A stretch of DNA of 62,939 nucleotides from Streptococcus danieliae (GTDB lineage: Bacteria > Bacillota > Bacilli > Lactobacillales > Streptococcaceae). The DNA lies in the NCBI RefSeq assembly GCF_013415245.1, contig NZ_JACBXX010000134.1, forward strand, positions 1 to 62,939. Reading direction: 5' to 3'. Numbering within the stretch: the stretch's first letter is position 1; each line of letters opens with the position of its first letter. A model generated the notes under the pieces. The model did not search any database and had not been told where the DNA came from. It was given only the letters and a program-made list of their open reading frames with translations. A program made the translations under genes and the position numbers. This document shows positions 46,271-57,706 of this stretch, piece after piece.

Positions 46271-46300
46271 AAGAGGTTGAGAAATCAACCTCTTTTTTTG
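46271..46300 (+). terminator. Terminator after lipoprotein 2
   Basis: AGAGGTTGA and TCAACCTCT form a perfect 9-bp stem around GAAA, followed by TTTTTTTG. Confidence 0.88.
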
Positions 46301-46413
46301 CAAAATAAGCGCCCAAAAAACTTGAAGGGAGGTGGTCAATGACCGCTAAAAAATGATAAAATAGAGGGAGTGAAATGTAACCGAATTTCCTGCCAAAAGA
46401 ATAGGAGAAAAGC

Positions 46414-47076
46414 ATGAAACTGAACAAATACATTGATCACACACTTCTCAAAGCAGATGCGCAAAAAGCTGCGATTCTACAGTTGATTCAAGAGGCCAAA
46501 GACTACGATTTTGCGAGTGTTTGTTTGAATCCAAGTTGGGTCGCTTTGGCTGCGGAGGAGCTGGCTGGAACAGATGTTAAAGTCTGTACCGTTATCGGTT
46601 TCCCTCTAGGAGCAACAACTCCTGCTACAAAAGCGTTCGAAACAGCAGAAGCTGTTAAAAATGGCGCTGATGAAGTGGATATGGTGATGAACATTGCTGC
46701 CCTCAAAGATGGTGATGACGCAACCGTTTTGAAAGACATTCAAGCAGTTGTGGAAGCCAGCGGAGATGCCGTGGTTAAGGTTATTATTGAAACAGCCTTG
46801 TTGACAGATGAAGAAAAAGAGCGTGCTTCTCGCCTAACCGTTGAAGCAGGTGCTGATTTTGTGAAGACGTCAACAGGATTTTCAACAGCTGGTGCCAATG
46901 TAGCGGATCTTGAATTGATGCGTCGTGCAGTTGGACCAGAGTTTGGTGTCAAAGCAGCTGGTGGAGCACGTTCTTATGAAGATGCTGTTGCTTTTGTAGA
47001 AGCAGGGGCAACTCGAATTGGAACTTCTGCCGGTGTGGCCATTATGAAGGGCGAGGTTGTGAATGGAGGCTATTGA
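46414..47076 (+). CDS. deoC: Deoxyribose-phosphate aldolase
   Basis: DeoC splits 2-deoxyribose-5-phosphate into glyceraldehyde-3-phosphate and acetaldehyde. It is 220 aa. The Schiff-base Lys is in [11 protein letters not shown], with a preceding [14 protein letters not shown] and the late [12 protein letters not shown]. Asp of the DHTLL N-terminal motif is also present. It overlaps cdd by 14 bases, so translation is coupled. A -10-like TGATAAAAT lies at about 46353. Confidence 0.96.
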   Translation: MKLNKYIDHTLLKADAQKAAILQLIQEAKDYDFASVCLNPSWVALAAEELAGTDVKVCTVIGFPLGATTPATKAFETAEAVKNGADEVDMVMNIAALKDGDDATVLKDIQAVVEASGDAVVKVIIETALLTDEEKERASRLTVEAGADFVKTSTGFSTAGANVADLELMRRAVGPEFGVKAAGGARSYEDAVAFVEAGATRIGTSAGVAIMKGEVVNGGY

Positions 47077-47452
47077 TCCAATTCAGCTGGCTATGGAAAC
47101 AGCTAACCGCGCTTACGTTCCCTACTCCCATTTCCCCATTGGAGCTGTCCTTGTTGCCAAGGATGGACAGGTTTTTACCGGAGTTAACATTGAAAATGCG
47201 AGCTTTGGCTTAACCAACTGTGGGGAGAGAACCGCTATTTTTAAAGCCGTTTCAGAGGGAGTGACTGACTTCTCTGCTCTCTACATTTATGGAGAGACGC
47301 AAGCACCGGTGTCACCGTGTGGAGCTTGCCGGCAAGTAATGGCGGAATTTTTTGAAATGGATGTACCCATTACCTTAATTGCCAAGGATGGTTCAACAAA
47401 AACCATGACGATGGCAGAATTGTTACCTTATTCTTTCCAAAATTTAAATTAA
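47063..47452 (+). CDS. cdd: Cytidine deaminase
   Basis: Cdd converts cytidine and deoxycytidine to uridine and deoxyuridine. It is 129 aa. Zinc ligands and catalytic Glu: NCGERTA (Cys and Glu) and PCGACRQVM (two Cys); substrate motif NIENASFG. The usual CAER reads CGER here, a mild change beside the first zinc ligand. It overlaps deoC. Confidence 0.95.
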   Translation: MEAIDPIQLAMETANRAYVPYSHFPIGAVLVAKDGQVFTGVNIENASFGLTNCGERTAIFKAVSEGVTDFSALYIYGETQAPVSPCGACRQVMAEFFEMDVPITLIAKDGSTKTMTMAELLPYSFQNLN

Positions 47453-47476
47453 TTGATTCAAATAAAGGAGATTGTA

Positions 47477-48532
47477 ATGAAGTCAAATAAAATTGTAGCC
47501 CTTGGTGCAGCCTCTCTTGCAGTAGTTGCTTTAGCAGCTTGTTCAAACCGTAGCGCAAACCGCTCCGAGTCAGCTGCAGATTCGATTCGTGTTGCTTATG
47601 TGACCGATACAGGTGGGGTTGATGATCACTCTTTCAACGAATCTGCTTGGACAGGTTTGAAGGCTTGGGGTGAAGAAAATAACTTAAAACAAAATCAGGG
47701 CTATACTTACTACCAGTCTGAAAATGAATCTGACTTCACCAACAATTTCCAACAAGCCATTACAGAAGGCTATGATATGGTTGCAGGTGCAGGGTTTGCC
47801 CTTGCGACTTCTTTGGAAGAAGTTGCTAAAAACAATCCAGATACAAAATTTGTTATGGTTGACAGTGTGATTGATCTGGATAACGTGGCTTCTGCAACCT
47901 TTGCAGATAACGAAGCAGCTTACCTAGCCGGTGTTGCTGCTGCCAAAAATACAAAATCAAAACAAGTTGGTTTCATTGGTGGTGTTGAAAGTGAAGTTAT
48001 CACACGCTTTGAAAAAGGGTTTGAAGCCGGTGTGAAATCTGTCGACCCATCGATCAAAGTGCAAGTCGATTATGCAGGTTCCTTCAATGATGCTGCCAAA
48101 GGTAAAACAATCGCTGCAGCCCAATATGCGGCTGGTGCAGATGTGATTTTCCACGCATCTGGTAAGACTGGTGACGGACTTTTGAATGAAGCCATTACGC
48201 GGAATGAAAAACTTGCGGCAGATTCTGATGAAAAAGTTTGGGTTATTGGTGTAGATAGTGACCAAGCTCCTCAAGGTGGTTACAAAGACAAGGATGGAAA
48301 AGAAGCCAATGTTGTTTTGACTTCAACCTTGAAAGAAGTTGGAAACACTATCAAAGATATGGCCAACAAATTGCAAGAAGATAAATTCCCTGGTGGAACA
48401 ACCACTGCCTATGACCTAAAATCTGGTGGTGTTGAAGTCACTTATGAGAACTTGAACGATGAAACCAAAAAAGCTGTTGAGGAAGCGAAACAAGCGATTA
48501 TCGACGGCAAAGTAACCGTTCCTGAAAAATAA
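47477..48532 (+). CDS. BMP/PnrA-family nucleoside-binding lipoprotein 3
   Basis: The third paralog is 351 aa from the ATG at 47477, which follows AAAGGAGATTGTA. The lipobox is LAACS. It keeps TDTGGVDDHSFNESAWTGL, FADNEAAYLAGVAAA and VESEVITRFEKGFEAG. The ligand-loop block is VIFHASGKTGDGLL instead of YQAAGGTGVGVF in the other two, and the first block has DDHSF in place of DDKSF. This one sits directly upstream of the importer, the place of the single PnrA in other streptococci. Confidence 0.93.
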   Translation: MKSNKIVALGAASLAVVALAACSNRSANRSESAADSIRVAYVTDTGGVDDHSFNESAWTGLKAWGEENNLKQNQGYTYYQSENESDFTNNFQQAITEGYDMVAGAGFALATSLEEVAKNNPDTKFVMVDSVIDLDNVASATFADNEAAYLAGVAAAKNTKSKQVGFIGGVESEVITRFEKGFEAGVKSVDPSIKVQVDYAGSFNDAAKGKTIAAAQYAAGADVIFHASGKTGDGLLNEAITRNEKLAADSDEKVWVIGVDSDQAPQGGYKDKDGKEANVVLTSTLKEVGNTIKDMANKLQEDKFPGGTTTAYDLKSGGVEVTYENLNDETKKAVEEAKQAIIDGKVTVPEK

Positions 48533-48564
48533 TAAGCGGAGACGTTGGAAAGGACAAACGGAAT

Positions 48565-50100
48565 ATGGCGAATGAACATGTCATCGAGATGCGCGACATC
48601 ACCAAAAAATTTGGGGATTTTGTTGCCAACGACCATATTAATCTTCAACTCCGGAAGGGCGAAATTCATGCCCTTCTAGGAGAAAACGGGGCAGGGAAAT
48701 CCACTTTGATGAATATGCTGGCAGGTTTGTTAGAACCAACCAGTGGTGAAATCGCGGTCAATGGCCAGGTTGTTCAATTGGATTCCCCTTCGAAAGCAGC
48801 TTCTCTTGGAATCGGGATGGTACACCAGCACTTTATGCTGGTAGAGGCCTTCACGGTTGCAGAAAATATCATCTTGGGAAGTGAAGTCACTAAAAATGGT
48901 GTCTTAGACATTAAGGAAGCCACCAAGGAAATTAAAGCATTGTCTGAACGTTATGGTTTGGCAGTAGACCCAGCAGCCAAGATCGAAGATATCTCAGTGG
49001 GAATGCAGCAACGGGTTGAAATTCTAAAAACCCTTTACCGAGGTGCAGATATCCTTATTTTTGACGAGCCGACCGCGGTTTTGACCCCTTCTGAAATTCA
49101 AGAGTTGGTTGAAATCATGAAGAGTCTGGTGAAAGAAGGGAAATCCTTGATTTTGATCACGCATAAATTGGATGAAATCCGGGCTGTTGCAGATCGAGTG
49201 ACGGTTATTCGCCGCGGTAAGAGCATCGAAACGGTTGAAATCGCTGGGGCTAGCAACCAGGATTTGGCTGAAATGATGGTCGGCCGTTCGGTTTCCTTCA
49301 AAACAGACAAGGTCAAGGCTCAACCGCAAGAAACGGTTCTATCCATTAAAGATTTGGTGGTCTTGGAGAATCGTGGTGTTCCTGCAGTTAAAAACCTCAA
49401 CCTAGATGTTCGTGCCGGTGAGATTGTCGGGATTGCCGGAATTGACGGCAATGGTCAAACGGAGTTGATCCAAGCCATTACTGGTCTACGGAAGGTTAAG
49501 TCAGGAACGATTACCCTAAAAGGTCAAAACATTGTCGGGGCTAGTCCACGGACAATTACAGAAATGCAGGTTGGACACGTGCCAGAAGATCGCCACCGCG
49601 ATGGTCTTGTTTTGCAATTATCAATTTCGGAAAATATTGCCCTACAAACCTATTACAAGGAACCAATGAGTTCCAAGGGAATTCTGAACTACAACAATAT
49701 TTACCAACATGCGCGTAAACTCATGAATGAGTTTGATGTTCGTGCGGCTAGTGAATATGTACCGGCAAAAGCGCTGTCTGGAGGAAACCAGCAAAAGGCG
49801 ATTATTGCTCGGGAAGTGGATCGGGATCCAGATTTGTTGATTGTGAGTCAGCCAACCCGTGGTTTGGATGTTGGTGCGATTGAGTATATTCACAAGCGTC
49901 TAATTGAAGAACGGGATAAAGGCAAGGCCATCTTGGTTGTTTCTTTTGAACTGGATGAGATCTTGAATGTTTCAGATCGCATTGCCGTTATCCATGATGG
50001 TAAAATCCAGGGTGAACTAGATCCTGAAACCACTAACAAACAAGAACTCGGAATCTTGATGGCTGGTGGAGAATTGAAGAAGGAGGAAGGAAATGTCTAA
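48565..50100 (+). CDS. nupA: Nucleoside ABC importer ATP-binding protein NupA-type
   Basis: This double-ATPase protein of 511 aa energises nucleoside uptake. Each half has an ABC domain: Walker A GENGAGKSTLM and GIDGNGQTEL (degenerate in the second half), signature ISVGMQQRVEI and LSGGNQQKAII, Walker B FDEPTAVL and DLLIVSQPTRGLD. It resembles rbsA/YufO-type ATPases. It overlaps nupB by eight bases and follows lipoprotein 3 by 32 bases. Confidence 0.93.
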   Translation: MANEHVIEMRDITKKFGDFVANDHINLQLRKGEIHALLGENGAGKSTLMNMLAGLLEPTSGEIAVNGQVVQLDSPSKAASLGIGMVHQHFMLVEAFTVAENIILGSEVTKNGVLDIKEATKEIKALSERYGLAVDPAAKIEDISVGMQQRVEILKTLYRGADILIFDEPTAVLTPSEIQELVEIMKSLVKEGKSLILITHKLDEIRAVADRVTVIRRGKSIETVEIAGASNQDLAEMMVGRSVSFKTDKVKAQPQETVLSIKDLVVLENRGVPAVKNLNLDVRAGEIVGIAGIDGNGQTELIQAITGLRKVKSGTITLKGQNIVGASPRTITEMQVGHVPEDRHRDGLVLQLSISENIALQTYYKEPMSSKGILNYNNIYQHARKLMNEFDVRAASEYVPAKALSGGNQQKAIIAREVDRDPDLLIVSQPTRGLDVGAIEYIHKRLIEERDKGKAILVVSFELDEILNVSDRIAVIHDGKIQGELDPETTNKQELGILMAGGELKKEEGNV

Positions 50101-51154
50101 GAAAATTCAAGGTGCAGCTGTTCCCCTAATTTCAGTTCTCTTGGGGATTGTCCTTGGAGCCATTATCATGTGGATTTTTGGCTACGATGCTATTTGGGGA
50201 TATGAAGCTCTCTTTGCAACAGCTTTTGGTTCCCTTCGTTCGATTGGAGAAATCTTCCGGGCCATGGGTCCCCTGACCTTGATTGGTCTCGGTTTTGCGG
50301 TCGCTAGCCGTGCCGGCTTCTTTAACGTCGGTTTGGCGGGCCAAGCCTTGGCGGGTTGGATTGCGGCAGCATCCTTTGCCCTTCTCAATCCAGACCTGCC
50401 ACGCCTGGTTATGGTTCCTGCTACCATTATCATTGCCATGTTTGCTGGGGGAATTATTGGATCGATTCCAGGGATTCTTCGGGCTTACCTAGGTACAAGT
50501 GAGGTTATTGTAACCATCATGATGAACTATATTGTTCTTTATGTTGGAAATGCGCTTATTCACCAATTGCCTCAGTCTGTGATGCAAAGTACTGACTCTA
50601 GTAAGCCAGTGGGAATGGCTGCGAGCTACCAAACAGAATGGTTGCGGGCTCTGACCAGTAACTCACGGATGAACATTGGGATTTTCTTTGCCCTAATTGC
50701 AGTCTTTGCGATTTGGTTCCTCTTGAAAAAAACCACTCTTGGTTTTGAAATTCGTTCGGTTGGTCTTAACCCTCATGCCAGTGAGTATGCGGGGATGTCT
50801 TCCAAACGGATTATCATTATTTCGATGATTATCTCCGGTGCGCTTGCGGGTCTGGGAGGAGCTGTTGAAGGACTTGGAACCTTCCAGAATGTCTACATTC
50901 AAGGAAGTTCCCTCTCGATTGGTTTTAACGGGATGGCAGTATCTCTTCTAGCCAATAATTCCCCAATTGGAATTATCTTTGCGGCCTTCCTCTTTGCTGT
51001 CCTACAAGTTGGGGCGCCAGGTATGAATGCGGCGTCAATTCCACCAGAACTGGTTAACATTGTGACAGCATCGATTATCTTCTTCGTTGGAATTCATTAT
51101 GTTATTGAAAAATTCCTCGAATCAAAAGCAAAAAAGGAGGGGCAAGCTAAATGA
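50093..51154 (+). CDS. nupB: Nucleoside ABC importer permease NupB-type
   Basis: This 353-aa membrane subunit belongs to the YufP/BPD-2 permease class. About nine hydrophobic segments are visible. Conserved parts are FFNVGLAGQALAGW, YLGTSEVIVTIMMNYIVLY and NPHASEYAGMSSKR with EAA-like features. It overlaps nupA at the start and nupC at the end. Confidence 0.93.
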   Translation: MSKKIQGAAVPLISVLLGIVLGAIIMWIFGYDAIWGYEALFATAFGSLRSIGEIFRAMGPLTLIGLGFAVASRAGFFNVGLAGQALAGWIAAASFALLNPDLPRLVMVPATIIIAMFAGGIIGSIPGILRAYLGTSEVIVTIMMNYIVLYVGNALIHQLPQSVMQSTDSSKPVGMAASYQTEWLRALTSNSRMNIGIFFALIAVFAIWFLLKKTTLGFEIRSVGLNPHASEYAGMSSKRIIIISMIISGALAGLGGAVEGLGTFQNVYIQGSSLSIGFNGMAVSLLANNSPIGIIFAAFLFAVLQVGAPGMNAASIPPELVNIVTASIIFFVGIHYVIEKFLESKAKKEGQAK

Positions 51155-52107
51155 ATCTCGAAACCCTATTAGCCTTATTAGTGTCTTCCATGCTGATTTA
51201 TTCAGCCCCTCTCATTTTTACTTCTATCGGTGGAAGTTTTTCTGAGCATGCAGGGATTGTCAATGTCGGTTTGGAAGGAATCATGGTTGTCGGTGCTTTT
51301 TCCGCAGTTGTTTTCAATCTTGAAACGGCTTCTGTTTTAGGCGAGGCAACTCCTTGGTTGGCGCTTCTGGTAGGAGGTTTGGCGGGTGTGCTCTTCTCCC
51401 TCCTCCATGCTGTGGCGACTGTCCATTTCCGTGCAGACCACGTGGTTAGTGGTACGGTGCTGAACCTGATGGCTCCAGCCTTGACGGTCTTCTTGGTTAA
51501 AGTTCTGTATAATAAAGGTCAAACCGATAATATTCAAGAGTCCTTTGGACGTTTTGATTTCCCACTCTTATCGGACATCCCATTTATCGGTGAAATCTTT
51601 TTCAAAAATACGTCGATTATGGGATATGTGGCCATTGCGGTTTCCTTCCTGGCTTGGTTTGTAATGTTTAAGACTAAGTTTGGTCTTCGCCTCCGTTCCG
51701 TTGGTGAACATCCACAGGCGGCCGATACCCTTGGGATCAATGTTTACATGATGCGGTATGCGGGTGTAATGATTTCTGGTTTCCTTGGTGGTGTTGGGGG
51801 TGCGGTTTATGCTCAATCAATTTCGGTTAATTTCTCCATTTCAACCATTGTCGGACCAGGATTTATCGCGCTTGCAGCGATGATCTTCGGGAAGTGGAAT
51901 CCAGTTGGTGCCATGTTCTCCAGTCTTTTCTTTGGATTGTCCCAAAGTTTGGCGGTTATTGGGAGCCAGTTGCCACTCTTTGACAAGGTTCCAGCCGTTT
52001 ACCTACAGATTGCTCCTTATGTCTTGACTATCGTCGTCCTTGCGGTCTTCTTCGGAAAAGCGGTTGCGCCGAAGGCAGTTGGAGTTAATTATATTAAGTC
52101 TAAATAA
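51151..52107 (+). CDS. nupC: Nucleoside ABC importer permease NupC-type
   Basis: This is the second membrane subunit, 318 aa, YufQ-type. Conserved parts are FSEHAGIVNVGLEGIMVVGAF, FRADHVVSGTVLNLMAPALTVFL and LRSVGEHPQAADTLGINVYMMRYAGVMISGFLGGVGGAVY. It overlaps nupB by four bases and is followed by a terminator. Confidence 0.93.
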   Translation: MNLETLLALLVSSMLIYSAPLIFTSIGGSFSEHAGIVNVGLEGIMVVGAFSAVVFNLETASVLGEATPWLALLVGGLAGVLFSLLHAVATVHFRADHVVSGTVLNLMAPALTVFLVKVLYNKGQTDNIQESFGRFDFPLLSDIPFIGEIFFKNTSIMGYVAIAVSFLAWFVMFKTKFGLRLRSVGEHPQAADTLGINVYMMRYAGVMISGFLGGVGGAVYAQSISVNFSISTIVGPGFIALAAMIFGKWNPVGAMFSSLFFGLSQSLAVIGSQLPLFDKVPAVYLQIAPYVLTIVVLAVFFGKAVAPKAVGVNYIKSK

Positions 52108-52113
52108 ATTTTT

Positions 52114-52147
52114 AAAGTTTCCTGGTGTCGCCAGGAAACTTTTTTTG
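52114..52147 (+). terminator. Terminator of the nucleoside importer operon
   Basis: AAAGTTTCCTGG and CCAGGAAACTTT pair perfectly around TGTCG, with a long T-run. Confidence 0.9.
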
Positions 52148-52185
52148 CCAAAATAGAGTATACTGTTACGCAGAGGTGAATTGAA

Positions 52186-53028
52186 ATGAAAAAAGTATTA
52201 TTTGTGACCGGTGCCTCTAAAGGAATCGGTTTGGAAGTGGCTGTTGCTGCTTTGGAAAAAGACTATCGTGTTATCGCGACTTCGCGAAATGCAGCAACCT
52301 TACGGGAGCAGGTTTTGGCGCGTGTGCCGGAAGCTGGGGCTGATTTTCTAGCTTTGGAAATGGCCTTCACAGAGGACAGTATCAAAGCGGCTGTTAAGCA
52401 GGCCTTGGATCAGTTTGGCCGGATTGACGTGTTGGTCAACAATGCGGGCTATGGCATTTTTGGAGCCTTAGAAGAGTTTTCACTCGAAGAAGTGCGTAAA
52501 AACTTTGACGTCAATGTCTTTGGTCTCTTGGCGTTAACTCAGGCTGTCTTGCCAGGTATGCGGGAGCAGCAATCGGGTCATATTATCAACCTCGCATCGA
52601 TTTCTGGTTCTGTGACTGGGCCGGTTCAGGGGATTTATTCGGCGACCAAGGCTTCTGTCATTATGATGAGTGAAGCTCTACAGGCAGAAGTGGAGCCGTT
52701 TGGGATTCAAGTTACAGCAGTTAACCCAACGGGGATTCGCACCGATTTCTTGGATGCCTCTTCCATGCGTCGTCCGGAGAAAGAAATCAAGGATTACGAG
52801 GTTGTTCAAGCAACCATGAGTGGTCTAGCCCGACTTAATCATAACCAAGGCGGGGATCCAACTTACTTGGCGCAGGCGATTCTGGAACTAGCTGCGATGA
52901 AAAAGGCTCCCAATCGTTTCTATGCAGGTTCCGGTGCTCTAGCAGCTATGCAATACAAAATTACGGAAGTTGTTCAAGAAATCAATGATTTTAGAGAGCT
53001 CAGTCAAAGCGTTGATCGAAAGGACTAG
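52186..53028 (+). CDS. Short-chain dehydrogenase/reductase
   Basis: This NAD(P)-dependent SDR is 280 aa. Cofactor motif VTGASKGIGLEVA near residue 7, NNAG motif VLVNNAGYGIFGALEEFS, and active site Ser-Tyr-Lys in LASISGSVTG and YSATKAS. The substrate is not evident. It is preceded by GAGGTGAATTGAA and the FrnE remnant follows closely. Confidence 0.92.
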   Translation: MKKVLFVTGASKGIGLEVAVAALEKDYRVIATSRNAATLREQVLARVPEAGADFLALEMAFTEDSIKAAVKQALDQFGRIDVLVNNAGYGIFGALEEFSLEEVRKNFDVNVFGLLALTQAVLPGMREQQSGHIINLASISGSVTGPVQGIYSATKASVIMMSEALQAEVEPFGIQVTAVNPTGIRTDFLDASSMRRPEKEIKDYEVVQATMSGLARLNHNQGGDPTYLAQAILELAAMKKAPNRFYAGSGALAAMQYKITEVVQEINDFRELSQSVDRKD

Positions 53029-53032
53029 TCTG

Positions 53033-53556
53033 ATGAAAATCGAAGTATGGTCAGATGTTTATTGCCCCTTCTGTTACATTGCAGAAGCCCGTTTGGAGAA
53101 GGCCTTGGCCAAGTACCAAAAGGGAGATCAAGTGGAGCTGGTTTTTCGCTCGTTTGAGTTGGATCCAAGCCTCCCTGTGGATCAATCGTATCCAGCTCGT
53201 GACTACCTAGCCCTTAAATACCAACTCACCCAAGAGCAAGCCCAGGCACAATTAGATGCTATCACCAACTTGGCTAAGGAGGAAGGCCTGGACTTCCGCT
53301 TTGACCAGGCCTGGATTCCCAATAGTCGTAAAAGTCATGCCCTACTCCACTTAGCAATTGAGCAAGGTCTGGGGCGGGACATGGCTCAGCTCCTGTTCCC
53401 TTTTTCCTTTTTGATGGTCGCTTCTCGATTGCGGGAGCTCAGCCTCAAGCAGTATTTGAAGAAGCTCTGGAAAAGGCTTTTGGTTTAGAAACGAAGCCAG
53501 TCAGTTTGGGCTCATCGGCCATGACTTGTGGACTGAATGGTTGTTCGATTGAATAA
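53033..53556 (+). pseudogene. FrnE-like DsbA-family dithiol oxidoreductase, internally deleted and frameshifted
   Basis: The N-terminal part starts MKIEVWSDVYCPFCYIAEARLEKA, with a CPFC active site. After FRFDQAWIPNSRKSHALLHLAIEQGLGRDMAQLLF the normal middle (about 60 residues) is missing. At 53405-53420 the frame is off by one; in another frame the family's C-terminus follows (FDGRFSIAGAQPQAVFEEALEKAFG ... MTCGLNGCSIE, stop 53554-53556). The open frame that survives ends at 53488 with a short wrong tail. The product is probably non-functional. Confidence 0.75.
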
Positions 53557-53564
53557 GATAGTCT

Positions 53565-53593
53565 GAGGCAGGGAATTTCCCGAGCCTCTTTTT
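53565..53593 (+). terminator. Terminator after the FrnE remnant
   Basis: GAGGC and GCCTC, plus GGAA/TTCC inside, form a hairpin followed by TTTTTGC. Confidence 0.7.
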
Positions 53594-53668
53594 GCTTTGG
53601 ATAAGTGATACAGTTGGATATTAAAACGCGAATCAAAGCTCCATATACAACACCCAAATAAGAAAAAA

Positions 53669-53722
53669 GACTAGCCAAATCCCTTGGGGCACAAGGGGTT
53701 AGCTGGTCTTTGTCTATTTTTA
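53669..53722. terminator. Strong hairpin, possible bidirectional terminator
   Basis: GACTAGCCAAATCCCTTG and CAAGGGGTTAGCTGGTC pair with few mismatches. T-runs flank on both strands (TTTTTT on minus, TATTTTTA on plus). Confidence 0.7.
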
Positions 53723-53769
53723 GGTGATAAAGTCGGGAATGGTTGCTTTTTTAGAATTTGCCTTGAGCA

Positions 53770-53778
53770 TGATATAAT
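53770..53778 (+). promoter_or_regulatory. Extended -10 promoter of the mevalonate genes
   Basis: TGATATAAT lies about 37 bases upstream of the mvk ATG, with GAGGTAAGGA as ribosome binding site. No clear -35 is seen. Confidence 0.55.
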
Positions 53779-53815
53779 GAAAGAGATAGTCAACTAGCTA
53801 GATGTGAGGTAAGGA

Positions 53816-54691
53816 ATGGTAGACAAGGGTATAGGCCGGTCCCACGGTAAAATTATTTTGATGGGAGAGCATTCAGTAGTGTATGGTTATTCAGCTATTG
53901 CGCTCCCCTTATTAGGAATTGAGGCTACTTGTCGTATTCAACCGGCTAGTCAAGCGATAACCTTTGATTTTGAAGATTCCCTGTCAACGGCTGTATTTGC
54001 AGCGCTTGATTCTTTAGGTCAGTTGGAGGCCAAAATTTCTTATGAAATCGATTCAAAAATTCCTCAAAAACGAGGAATGGGATCCTCAGCTGCTGTATCG
54101 ATAGCTGCCATTCGAGCTGTCTATGCTTATTTTGAAGAGTCCCTATCTTTAGAAAAATTAGAAATGCTTGTCCATCAAGCAGAAAAGATTGCCCACAGCA
54201 ATCCGAGTGGTCTTGATGCCAAAACCTGTCTGTCTGATGTTCCTATCAAATTTAGTCGGGATACTGGCTTTGCTAGTTTAGAGGTTGCTTTGGAGGCCTA
54301 TTTAGTAATTGCTGATTCAGGGATTCAGGGCCATACTCGTGAGGCTGTTGATAAGGTGGCACAATTTGAGGAGCTGAATCGTCCCCATCTAGCCACTTTG
54401 GGAAACTTGGCTGCACAAACTGAGCTTGCTATTAAAGCACACAATAGTCGTGAAGTCGGACGTCTCATGAGCTTAGCCCACAAAGAGTTAAGGGCGATTG
54501 GTGTTAGCCTGCCTTTTGTAGATGAATTGGTAGATCAGGCGATAGCTGCCGGTGCTCTGGGAGCTAAAATGAGCGGTGGCGGTCTAGGGGGCTGTGTTAT
54601 AGCTCTTGCAGCCAACTTGGAGGATGCATTTATGATTCGTGAAAAATTATTTGGAAAAGGAGCTCAGCAGGTATGGATAGAAAAAGTGTAA
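53816..54691 (+). CDS. mvk: Mevalonate kinase
   Basis: Mvk phosphorylates mevalonate at the 5 position. It is 291 aa, a GHMP kinase. N-terminal GKIILMGEHSVVYGYSAIALP, ATP loop PQKRGMGSSAAVSIAAIRA and C-terminal GAKMSGGGLGGCVIALA are the three GHMP motifs, with NPSGLDA holding the catalytic Asp. It begins the mvk-mvaD-mvaK2-fni block, each gene overlapping or abutting the next. Confidence 0.96.
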   Translation: MVDKGIGRSHGKIILMGEHSVVYGYSAIALPLLGIEATCRIQPASQAITFDFEDSLSTAVFAALDSLGQLEAKISYEIDSKIPQKRGMGSSAAVSIAAIRAVYAYFEESLSLEKLEMLVHQAEKIAHSNPSGLDAKTCLSDVPIKFSRDTGFASLEVALEAYLVIADSGIQGHTREAVDKVAQFEELNRPHLATLGNLAAQTELAIKAHNSREVGRLMSLAHKELRAIGVSLPFVDELVDQAIAAGALGAKMSGGGLGGCVIALAANLEDAFMIREKLFGKGAQQVWIEKV

Positions 54692-55615
54692 CCGTTCAGT
54701 CCTATGCGAATATTGCTATTGTTAAATATTGGGGAAAGGCTGATGCAGAACGGATGATTCCAGCAACCAGCAGTATTTCATTGACGCTTGACAATTTGTA
54801 TACAACGACAACCGTCAGTTTTTTACCTGCTGAAACAAAGAAGGACTTGTTCTACATCAATGGTGTTTTACAGGATGAAAAAGAACATAGCAAAATTTCG
54901 GCAGTCATTGATCAGTACCGTAGTAATCCGGACATTTATGTGAAAGTTGAAACGCAGAACAATATGCCCACTGCCGCAGGCCTGTCATCCAGTTCTAGTG
55001 GTCTATCTGCCTTGGTGATGGCCTGTGATCAATTGTTTGAAACGGGTTATAGCAGATCTGAGTTGGCTCAAAAAGCTAAATTTGCATCCGGCTCCTCTTC
55101 ACGCTCCTTCTTTGGACCAATAGCTGCTTGGGATAAGGACTCTGGTGAGATTTATCAGGTAGAAACAGATCTAAAATTGGGAATGATTATGTTGGTTCTA
55201 GAGACTAACAAAAAACCAATTTCTAGCCGAGAAGGGATGAAAATTGCAAGTAGTACCTCGACAGTTTTCCAAGAATGGATTGATCAGTCTGAGAAAGATT
55301 ATCAGGCCATGCTTGAGTATTTAAAAGAGGACGATTTTACTAAAGTTGGACAATTGACGGAGAAAAATGCTTTGGCCATGCACCGGACCAATGAATATGC
55401 GACACCATCCTTTAATTATTTGACGCCAGAGTCCTATAAGGCGATGGATTTAGTAAAAAGCTTACGCCAAAAAGGGCATGAGTGTTACTTCACCATGGAC
55501 GCTGGCCCTAATGTTAAAGTGCTATGCCAGGAAGCAGATTTGGTAAAGCTCAGTCAGATTTTTGAACAGGATTATGGCTATCGGGTGATCAGTTCAGGAA
55601 CAAAGGATCCAAGTT

Positions 55616-55626
<11 letters not shown>
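54673..55626 (+). CDS. mvaD: Diphosphomevalonate decarboxylase
   Basis: MvaD converts mevalonate-5-diphosphate to isopentenyl diphosphate with ATP. It is 317 aa. SYANIAIVKYWGKAD, the ATP loop AGLSSSSSGLSALVMA and SGSSSRSFFGPIAAWDK, and the catalytic Asp in FTMDAGPNVKVL are family features. Its start is inside mvk by 19 bases. Confidence 0.96.
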
Positions 55627-57609
<1,983 letters not shown>

Positions 57610-57645
57610 TAGTCATCTAGGTCTAGAGAATGATTTTTTCTCTGA

Positions 57646-57664
57646 AAATTAGTGGTATAATGGT
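57646..57664 (+). promoter_or_regulatory. Promoter of the thiolase gene
   Basis: TGGTATAAT with TATAAT at about 57656-57661 is an extended -10; the leader to the ATG at 57707 is about 45 bases with GAGGTG as ribosome binding site. Confidence 0.55.
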
Positions 57665-57706
57665 AGAGTTGAACTCTTGGGTTCAAAATCATCTGATTGA
57701 GGTGTT

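Larger units (their letters stand above)
53557..53815. other. Intergenic region between the FrnE remnant and mvk
   Basis: It contains two hairpins with T-runs (53565-53593 and 53669-53722) and the mvk promoter near 53771. No coding signal is seen on either strand. Confidence 0.6.
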
